Under the pieces are notes generated by a model, which saw only the letters and a list, made by a program, of their open reading frames with translations, had not been told where the DNA came from and made no database searches. From Deinococcus sp. (lineage in GTDB: Bacteria > Deinococcota > Deinococci > Deinococcales > Deinococcaceae): a stretch of DNA of 5,224 bases. Below are positions 1 through 5,224 of the stretch, one piece after another; the stretch's first letter is position 1, and each line of letters opens with the position of its first letter. The stretch spans positions 1 to 5,224 of the forward strand of contig JAUNHF010000127.1 of NCBI GenBank assembly GCA_030524065.1, written 5' to 3'. The translations under genes were made by a program, and so were the position numbers.

Positions 1-764
1 GAAGACGAAGTGGTTCCCGAATCCCCACCTACAAAGGACAGACCGTCATAGAGCGAGAAGGTCTTGGTGCTCTCGCCCGGCAGGTCATAGACGATATACA
101 GCGCCCAGTTGGCATAGGCGGTGTTGGTGTAGCAGGTGTAGTTGCTGTAATAGCTCGTCGTAGAAGCCGCACCGTTGAACACCCAAAGTTCATCCATCCG
201 GTACTGGGCGTTGGGGTTGGCCTTCACGATGCTGGTGACATCCGCAATGGCGCCCATGCCGTACTGGGTAACGGTCGACCCATCCGACTTGGTGCTGGTC
301 GTGCTGGCCGTCCAAGTCTGCTGCGCCGAGACGTTGGTGCTGGACGGCGCCGCAGCTCCGCTGACATAGAATTTGACCGAAGACGTAGCAAAGGGTTGAT
401 TGTTGTTGAATCCGCTTTCCCCAGCCGAAGCGACCCAGTACAGGTAGGCCGCCTTGACCGTCGCCCCCGAGGGCACGGTGTTGGCAGTAATCCGCGCCGG
501 GGAGACGGCACCGGACGTGCGGGTATAGCCCGGATAGCTACTGCTGTACGCTGGTTGCTTCATCTCGCAGGCGGAAGGAGAGCCCGTATTACCAGCGTCC
601 CTGCGGAAAGAGGCGCCGGTGGTGACGTAATTGATATTGCCGGTCACCAGCGTACTGGTGCGCTGGGTCAGCGCTCTGGACTGTGCCCCGGCCTCGCCGG
701 AGAACAGCCCACCCAGCAGCCCGGCGCTGAGCAGGGCCGCCTTCGTGATGTTGCTATGTCTCAT
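1..764 (-). CDS. Secreted DUF11-type surface protein, N-terminal part (3' end outside window)
   Basis: Predicted exported surface protein. From the ATG at 764-762 the frame is open for 254 codons plus two bases to the left edge, so its end is not visible. A Sec signal peptide is clear: basic MRHSNITK, a hydrophobic Leu/Ala/Gly core and AGA|QS, with cleavage expected after Ala27. The mature part has motifs seen in the N-terminal domain of many secreted DUF11-repeat proteins: AAYLYW (105-110), VKFYVSG (130-136), ADVTSIV (174-180), and WALYIVYDLPGE (220-231) followed by KTFSLYDGLSF (234-244). It is rich in Ser, Thr, Asn and Tyr, especially at 200-219. Cys66 and Cys211 are the only visible cysteines and could form a disulfide after export. 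The start is supported by the signal peptide, by GGGAG seven bases upstream and by the ATGA overlap with the preceding gene. The family link rests on remembered motifs. C-terminal DUF11 repeats are expected beyond the window but not seen. Confidence 0.88.
   Translation of the reverse strand, partial: MRHSNITKAALLSAGLLGGLFSGEAGAQSRALTQRTSTLVTGNINYVTTGASFRRDAGNTGSPSACEMKQPAYSSSYPGYTRTSGAVSPARITANTVPSGATVKAAYLYWVASAGESGFNNNQPFATSSVKFYVSGAAAPSSTNVSAQQTWTASTTSTKSDGSTVTQYGMGAIADVTSIVKANPNAQYRMDELWVFNGAASTTSYYSNYTCYTNTAYANWALYIVYDLPGESTKTFSLYDGLSFVGGDSGTTSS
684..764 (-). other. Sec signal peptide of the downstream secreted protein
   Basis: Codons 1-27 encode a short basic n-region (Arg2, His3, Lys8), a hydrophobic core (AALLSAGLLGGLFSG) and an Ala-Gly-Ala signal-peptidase I site before Gln28-Ser29. 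There is no lipobox cysteine at the cleavage point, so a soluble or surface-assembled secreted protein is more likely than a lipoprotein. Confidence 0.85.
761..764 (-). promoter_or_regulatory. ATGA stop/start overlap (translational coupling)
   Basis: The start codon of the secreted-protein gene (764-762) and the stop codon of the barrel gene (763-761) share bases as ATGA. This four-base overlap is the classic arrangement for ribosome termination-reinitiation, so the two proteins are probably translated from one mRNA in linked amounts. The overlap is seen directly; the coupling is inferred. Confidence 0.9.
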
Positions 765-3700
765 TCCCGTTCTCCCATACTTTCGTCCAGCGTCAGGTCC
801 AGCCGCAGGTACGCTCCCGGCTTGGTGTAGGTGTAACCGCTGGGCAGGCCGTCGAAGCCCGCGAAGTTGTAGCCGGCACTGACCCAGGCGCCCGGTAGCG
901 CACGCAGGTTGGCTTCCACGCCGTAGCCGTACAGGGCCCCCGGCAGGTCGGCCGGCTGATAGAAGGCCCGGCCCCAGGCGCCCACACCCAGATACTCGTT
1001 CAGGTAATAATTGCCGCCCACGAAGGCCTGCCCGCTGAAGGTGCCCCGGTCGTCCAGCAGCAACCGGGTGTCGCTGCCGGCACGGAGGGCCCAGTTCGGC
1101 TGGCGGTACTCGGCCACCAGGCCGGTCGTAAAGGCAGGGTTGTCGCCGGCCAGGGTGCCGTTCACGTAGCGGGCATAGCCCAGGCTGCTCAGCGCGGCGC
1201 CGCGGTAGGCGTAGCCCAGGCCCAGCCGCTGGCCGGTGCCGGAAGTGCGGAATTCGGCCAGGGCATCGGCGGTCAGGGTCAGCTCGTCGCTCAGGCTGCC
1301 GCTCACGCCACCGCGCAGTGCGGTGCGCCATTCGCTGTTCTGGCCGCTGTAGCCGATGTCGCCGCCCAGGGACGCCACGTACCGCTCGGCCCGGTACTGC
1401 AGGTCGGCGCCCAGGGTGGCGTCCAGATACTGGCCGGCCACGCTGTAGGCCGTGCCGCCGCGCAGACCCAGGGTGGTGCGCTTGTTGAGCGGCAGGCTGG
1501 TACTGGCCCCGAAGCGGGCGCGGTTGCCGTCGCCGCTGGCGGTCGGCAGCTCGTAGCCCACCGAGAAGTTGGTGTTCCCCAGCCGCGAATCCACCCCCAG
1601 CAGCGCCTGGTGGCCCTCGCCCCAGGTGTAGCGGTCCTGGGCCTTGAGGGTCACCGTGTCGGTCAGCCGGTAGCTGGTCCGGACGCTGGTGACGGTGGGC
1701 GCGTCACCGCTGAAGCCCTGCTCGTGCTCGATGCCCACGCTGACGGGGTCGCCGGTGTAGCCGGCACGGGCCACGGCGCTCAGGCCGGTCATGTCACCGA
1801 AGTTGTACTTGAGGCCGCCGCCCACGGTAAAGGGTCGCAGGCGGTAGTCCACCACGCCGCGCACATAACCTTGCTGGGATTTGACGAAATCGTCGCGGTA
1901 GTCGGCTTCCAGTTCGCCGCGCAGCATGGGGCCGAACTGCGCCTGATAAGTGCCGTGCACGCTGAAGCCGGAGTTGAACTGCCCCAGACCGGCATACTCG
2001 CTGTCCTGGTAGCGCATCCGCAGCGCGGCGCGGTCGTGCTCACGCAGCTGAGCCGAGGCGTCCAGGCTGGCCTGGAAACCGTCCGAGTAGGCGGCACGCA
2101 CCTCGGCCTTGAGGTTCTCGCGGTTGTCGTACTGGGCACGCACGCCCACGGTGGTCTGCCGCTCACCTTCCGAGGTGGGCAGCTGCACGGCCGCCACGCC
2201 GGCCACCCAGTGCTGGCCCTCGGTGCTGGCCTGGGCACCGTAGGCCCATTCGCGGTTGTCCAGAGGATTGTCCAGCCGGTAGCTGGCCTCGATGCGTACA
2301 TCGTTGAAATCGCTGTCCAGCGGCTGGAGTTCACGGTTCAGGGTAATGACCCCGCTGGCATAGTCGATGGAGTAGTCACCGAAGCGTACCAGCGGTTCGC
2401 GGCGCAGTTCCAGGCCGGTGCCGCGCTCCAGCACCACCACCTCCAGGCTGTCGCTGCCCCGGCTGATGCCGCGGTTGGGCAGCCGGACAATCCGCAGCCC
2501 GTCGGGCACGATGGCCTGCTCGCCGCGTAGCTGCACCCGGTCGCTGGGCACGGCGGCCGCAAAGGCGCTGAGCCTGGGATTGGTCTTGGTTTCCAGGGTG
2601 GCGGCCGTCAGGGTTTCGCCCAGCGGCAGCACCGTGATGGGCAGGGCCGTACGCCGGTAGCTGGCCCGGAAGCGGGGGTGGTCGTACACGGCGGCCACCG
2701 GGTCCACCCCTTGCAGGGGGACGCTGTGGGACGAGGCGTCGCCGGCCAGCGGGAAACGCTCGAACGGGTCGAGGTCGTGCGGCAGGCTGTCCTTGTCGGC
2801 GGCCAGGAACAGTTTCCCTTCCCCGATGGGGCCTTCGTAGTAACCGCGGGCGGTCCAGGTCAGGTCGTCCGCCAGGCTGAAGTCCTGAGGATCCAGGCCC
2901 AGAGTGGCCGAAGCCATCCCCACGCCGAAGCGCCGCTGGTCCGGGCGAATCTGGAAACGGTAGGGCTGGACCTGGGCGCCCGCTTCGATGTCCACGCGCA
3001 GTTCACTGGGCACCGTCTGCGGGCGCAGTTCCAGTACGCCCACCCCTTCGGTCAGGCGCAGCTGATAGCCGGCAGTGGCCGGGCTGGCGTCGGGCAAAGC
3101 GGGTTCCAAGTTAGGGGCCAGGGTCAGGGTGGGCTGGCTGGTGGGGGTGCCAAACTCGTCCAGCGCCGTGATGCGCAGCCGCACCGGCGTGCTGCCGTCG
3201 GCCAGCAGTTGCAGCGGTTCCACCTTGACCTGGGCGGTCTGGGCCGCCAGCTTCACGGTGACTTCCTCGCCGCCCAGGCTCAGCACGTTGTCGCCGGGGC
3301 GCAGCTGCACCCCCACATAGGTCAGGCGCTGCACGCCGCGCACACCGTCTTGGGTATTGGTGCCAATCTGGCTGTCGGGCACAGCGGCGCCGTTGATCAG
3401 CAGGGGGCTGGCGTCGCCCTGGGGCTTTTCTACCGTGACCGAGATCTTGTCGCGGGTGCGGTAGACGGTGCCGGCCAGGGGCAAACGTACGGCACCGGGA
3501 TTTTCCTGCGCGGCCGTCTCGGCCTGCACGGCGCGGGCGTCGCGGAAATCGTCGGCTCCGAAGGTGCCTTCCAGCACCTCGCGTCGGTCGCCAGCGTAGC
3601 GGGCCACCAGGTTGGCCGGGGCCAGCTCAGGCAAGGGGCCTTCATGGCTGACCGAGTAGCTCAGCTGCCCGCTGTAGGCCTGACCAGTGGCCGTGACCTG

Positions 3701-5224
3701 ACCGGTCACCGGGACCTCCCAGTACAGCAGGCCGCTGCGGCCCAGCTGAGGATCGGGCAAAGCGGCGCCGTTCAGGCGGGCGCTGCCGGGCTGGTAGCGG
3801 GTGCCCTCAGGCAGGCGGTGAGACACGATCAGGCTCTGGGCCTGCGCCGGGGCGCTGAACGGCAGCAGCACTTCACTGCTGCGGACCAGCGTGGGGGCGG
3901 GCGGCGCCGTGACGCTCAGCTGGGCGCTGGATTCCTGGGTCACCGGGCAGGTGCCGCTGGTCAGCCGGCCAGTGATGCGGGCGCTGCCAGCACTCTGCGG
4001 GGCACGGACCCGGTAGCTCAGCTCGCGGGTTTCGCCGCCGGCCAGCTCACCTTCAAAAGTGCCGCTGTCCAGCAGTTCCAGGCGGGTGCCCGGTGCGCTG
4101 TCTTCCCCCTCGCTGCTTGCCTCTTCACTCAGGCGGTAAGTGGTCGCGGCCGCGCTGCGGTTGGTCAGCAGTACGCGCACGGTGCCTTCCTGACCGGGTT
4201 CCAGCTCCGGCACCTCGCGGCGCAGCTGCACGTCGGTCGCGGCGGCCATCACTTCTATGGTGCGGGTCACTTCCTGGTCCCACATGGGCGAACGCAGGGT
4301 GACAGTGTAGGTGCCTGCTTCCTTGGCGAGGGCTTCCAGCGGCAGCTGGGCCGCCTGCTGGGCGCTCAGCTCGCCCTGATAGCTGACCTTGCCGCTCAGT
4401 TCCAGGCCCGGGGCACTCAGTTCGAGGTCCACCGGCAGTGCAGCGCGGTAATCGGTGAGGGCGCGGCCCCGCAGGCCCACCACGTCGCCCACGCACACCT
4501 GGGGCTTGTCCAGCTCCAACGCCAAGCTCAGCTGCGGCTGCACCTGAATGCGGGTCTGGCCTGCGCCACCTGCGGGCACCGTCACGCTGCTGTCGCTGAT
4601 CTTGACGCGGGCACCCGGCACAGCCTGCGCCTGCACCGAATACTCACCGGGGGCGACCTGTTGGCTGAGCGCGGCAGGCACGCTCACTTCCCGGCCAGCC
4701 ACCACCGCGTCCACCTGGGTGGGCTGCGGCCCGGCTGGCAGCAGCAGCTCGGCAGTAATTTCCAGCAGGCCGCTTTCGTTCGCCTGGCTCAGTGTCAGCG
4801 GCAAAGCTCCCTGCTGACGCTGCAGCGCAAAGCTCACGGCATTGGAGTGCTGCTGGGCCGCCGCCGGCTGGCGCAGTTCGATCACGTACTCGCCCGCCGC
4901 GTCTGGCAAGGGCAGGTCCTGCCACTGCACGTCGCCGCCTACTGGCAGCGGCTGGACGCGGCCACCGGCAAAGCGCAGGCGGGCTTCCAGCTCGGGGGCA
5001 CCGTCGGCGTCGTACATCCGCAGGGCGTACCCGGGGCCATCGGTGGTCACGTTGAGCACCGGCAGCCACTCGCGCGAGCGCACGTTCACAGTCACCTGAT
5101 CGGCGTGCACGGCGGCGCTCTCACCTTGCAGCCGCAGCGCGAAGGTGTTCTTGCCGCTTCCCTGTGTCACGGCCCGCAGGCGGTACTGCCCAGCGGGCAA
5201 CACCTGGTCAATCAGGGATTCCCA
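761..5224 (-). CDS. Giant outer-membrane beta-barrel protein with N-terminal Ig-like/DUF11-like modules (5' end outside window)
   Basis: Predicted surface protein embedded in the outer membrane; its molecular function is unknown. The frame is open from the right edge to the TGA at 763-761, giving 1487 residues (numbered from Trp1 at 5224). There is no signal peptide, so the true start lies beyond the window. A GTG at 5203 reads as Val inside DQVLPAGQYRL and has no good Shine-Dalgarno sequence. Modules in order: Ig-like sandwiches (about 1-330) with recurring G-x-Y corners at Tyr14, 113, 195 and 306; a DUF11/CARDB-like module (about 330-445); a DUF11-like module with GSARLNGAALPDP (about 445-555); a module with LLINGAAVPDSQIG (about 583-660); an invasin/Big_1-like module with LLADGS at 673-678 (about 661-763); a pre-barrel region with FERFPLAGD (821-829) and DYSIDYASGVITLNREL (950-966); and an amphipathic beta-strand barrel (about 993-1479). 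Only two cysteines are present, Cys244 and Cys426. No TonB box, plug or POTRA domain was recognised. The coding region and barrel are confident. The Ig/DUF11 labels are moderate, from motif resemblance. Any role in adhesion, envelope structure or export is inference. Confidence 0.9.
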   Translation of the reverse strand, partial: WESLIDQVLPAGQYRLRAVTQGSGKNTFALRLQGESAAVHADQVTVNVRSREWLPVLNVTTDGPGYALRMYDADGAPELEARLRFAGGRVQPLPVGGDVQWQDLPLPDAAGEYVIELRQPAAAQQHSNAVSFALQRQQGALPLTLSQANESGLLEITAELLLPAGPQPTQVDAVVAGREVSVPAALSQQVAPGEYSVQAQAVPGARVKISDSSVTVPAGGAGQTRIQVQPQLSLALELDKPQVCVGDVVGLRGRALTDYRAALPVDLELSAPGLELSGKVSYQGELSAQQAAQLPLEALAKEAGTYTVTLRSPMWDQEVTRTIEVMAAATDVQLRREVPELEPGQEGTVRVLLTNRSAAATTYRLSEEASSEGEDSAPGTRLELLDSGTFEGELAGGETRELSYRVRAPQSAGSARITGRLTSGTCPVTQESSAQLSVTAPPAPTLVRSSEVLLPFSAPAQAQSLIVSHRLPEGTRYQPGSARLNGAALPDPQLGRSGLLYWEVPVTGQVTATGQAYSGQLSYSVSHEGPLPELAPANLVARYAGDRREVLEGTFGADDFRDARAVQAETAAQENPGAVRLPLAGTVYRTRDKISVTVEKPQGDASPLLINGAAVPDSQIGTNTQDGVRGVQRLTYVGVQLRPGDNVLSLGGEEVTVKLAAQTAQVKVEPLQLLADGSTPVRLRITALDEFGTPTSQPTLTLAPNLEPALPDASPATAGYQLRLTEGVGVLELRPQTVPSELRVDIEAGAQVQPYRFQIRPDQRRFGVGMASATLGLDPQDFSLADDLTWTARGYYEGPIGEGKLFLAADKDSLPHDLDPFERFPLAGDASSHSVPLQGVDPVAAVYDHPRFRASYRRTALPITVLPLGETLTAATLETKTNPRLSAFAAAVPSDRVQLRGEQAIVPDGLRIVRLPNRGISRGSDSLEVVVLERGTGLELRREPLVRFGDYSIDYASGVITLNRELQPLDSDFNDVRIEASYRLDNPLDNREWAYGAQASTEGQHWVAGVAAVQLPTSEGERQTTVGVRAQYDNRENLKAEVRAAYSDGFQASLDASAQLREHDRAALRMRYQDSEYAGLGQFNSGFSVHGTYQAQFGPMLRGELEADYRDDFVKSQQGYVRGVVDYRLRPFTVGGGLKYNFGDMTGLSAVARAGYTGDPVSVGIEHEQGFSGDAPTVTSVRTSYRLTDTVTLKAQDRYTWGEGHQALLGVDSRLGNTNFSVGYELPTASGDGNRARFGASTSLPLNKRTTLGLRGGTAYSVAGQYLDATLGADLQYRAERYVASLGGDIGYSGQNSEWRTALRGGVSGSLSDELTLTADALAEFRTSGTGQRLGLGYAYRGAALSSLGYARYVNGTLAGDNPAFTTGLVAEYRQPNWALRAGSDTRLLLDDRGTFSGQAFVGGNYYLNEYLGVGAWGRAFYQPADLPGALYGYGVEANLRALPGAWVSAGYNFAGFDGLPSGYTYTKPGAYLRLDLTLDESMGERE
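772..776 (-). promoter_or_regulatory. Shine-Dalgarno GGGAG for the secreted-protein gene, inside the end of the barrel gene
   Basis: On the minus strand GGGAG sits seven bases (AACGGGA) before the ATG at 764. It contains GGAG, complementary to the 16S anti-Shine-Dalgarno. It lies in the Gly-Glu codons of the barrel protein's last residues SMGERE, so the same bases serve as coding sequence and ribosome binding site. It decides the start of the downstream gene. Confidence 0.8.
788..2248 (-). other. Predicted very large outer-membrane beta-barrel domain (about residues 993-1479)
   Basis: The C-terminal third of the large protein is a run of 9-14-residue stretches alternating polar with hydrophobic or aromatic residues, separated by short Gly/Asp/Asn/Ser-rich turns. 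Examples are FTVGGGLKYNF, RARFGASTSLPL and LGVGAWGRAFYQP. By eye there are about 30 candidate strands. The last is GAYLRLDLTL, preceded by a GYNFAGFDG turn at 1451-1459. The domain contains no cysteine. Unlike proteobacterial barrels, it ends with a short charged tail (DESMGERE) rather than a terminal aromatic residue. The barrel call is a pattern reading and the strand count is approximate. Confidence 0.75.
2936..3244 (-). other. Invasin/Big_1-like Ig module (about residues 661-763)
   Basis: The segment with VEPLQLLADGSTPVRLRI then ALDEFGTP fits the usual start of bacterial Ig-like domain 1: an ADG-S turn, a strand of alternating hydrophobics, and a D-x-x-G-x-P turn. This domain forms rod-like stalks in invasin and intimin surface proteins. 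Here it directly precedes the barrel region, so it may be the membrane-proximal stalk unit. The family label comes from motif recognition only. Confidence 0.6.
3375..3394 (-). repeat. Internal repeat copy B (encodes NGAAVPD)
   Basis: This is the partner of the copy at 3753-3772, with one mismatch in 20 bases. It encodes part of INGAAVPDSQIG (residues 610-621). A shorter related stretch at 3090-3103 (13 of 14 bases) encodes ALPD in the next module. Confidence 0.55.
3753..3772 (-). repeat. Internal repeat copy A (encodes NGAALPD)
   Basis: The plus-strand 20-mer here matches the one at 3375-3394 in 19 of 20 bases and lies in the same reading frame. It encodes part of LNGAALPDPQLG (residues 484-495) in the DUF11-like module. 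The offset is 378 bases, 126 codons. It may record duplication of a module or only reuse of the same codons. Confidence 0.55.

Noticed and set aside
1..764. Lower GC of the secreted-protein gene as a sign of horizontal transfer
   Set aside because: Sampled 60-base lines hold 32, 36 and 31 G+C, against 44 and 42 in the barrel gene. However, the protein is rich in Asn, Tyr, Lys, Ser and Thr, which lowers GC by itself, and the ATGA overlap ties it to its neighbour.
175..882. Plus-strand and minus-strand small open frames over the left end
   Set aside because: They overlap the signal-peptide-bearing gene in other frames and show Arg/Pro/Ser-rich composition typical of out-of-frame translation of GC-rich DNA.
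1610..2530. 306-codon open frame on the plus strand
   Set aside because: It lies wholly antisense to the barrel gene, is rich in Ala, Gly, Val and His with no recognisable domain, and is the expected mirror of GC-rich codons on the other strand.
788..2935. TonB-dependent receptor for the barrel protein
   Set aside because: No TonB box or plug domain is recognisable before the barrel. Ig-like modules occupy the N-terminal side, although the true N-terminus is not visible.
5201..5203. GTG as the start codon of the large gene
   Set aside because: The frame stays open to the right edge (WESLIDQ before the Val), there is no good Shine-Dalgarno, and no signal peptide follows as an outer-membrane protein needs. 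The true start lies outside the window.
1..5224. Rho-independent terminators, promoters, tRNAs or CRISPR repeats
   Set aside because: There is no noncoding stretch in the window. GC-rich inverted repeats inside coding sequence lack a following T-run, and no regularly spaced repeats were seen.

Overview
The window is densely coding, and everything supportable lies on the minus strand. It holds two partial genes and no intergenic space. Read in the direction of transcription (right to left), a very large cell-surface gene enters from the right edge and ends at 761. A second gene for a secreted protein starts inside its stop codon at 764 and runs off the left edge. No RNA gene, mobile element, CRISPR array, promoter or terminator is visible. 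The operon's promoter and its 3' end must lie outside the window.

Gene 1 (761-5224, at least 1487 residues) starts with a series of Ig-like or DUF11-like beta-sandwich modules (about residues 1-560). A linker module and an invasin/Big_1-like module follow (about 580-763). Next is a pre-barrel region with FERFPLAGD and DYSIDYASG motifs (about 763-989). A C-terminal region of about 490 residues then shows alternating amphipathic strands and is predicted to be a very large outer-membrane beta-barrel. Gene 2 (1-764, 254 complete codons visible) encodes a protein with a clear Sec signal peptide. Its YLYW, DVT and WALYIVYDLPGE motifs resemble, from memory, the N-terminal domain of secreted DUF11-repeat surface proteins.

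The 4-base ATGA overlap, with a good Shine-Dalgarno sequence inside the last codons of gene 1, points to translational coupling. The products are probably made together and act together at the cell surface. Whether the big protein anchors, exports or only co-localises with the secreted one is open.

The host is probably a member of Deinococcota (Deinococcus-like). Codon use is GC-rich, about 70% GC in sampled lines of gene 1. The protein style (Ig/DUF11 modules fused to a giant barrel ending in YLRLDLTLDE rather than a terminal Phe) fits that group's unusual outer membrane. This assignment is inferred from remembered family resemblance and was not tested by search.
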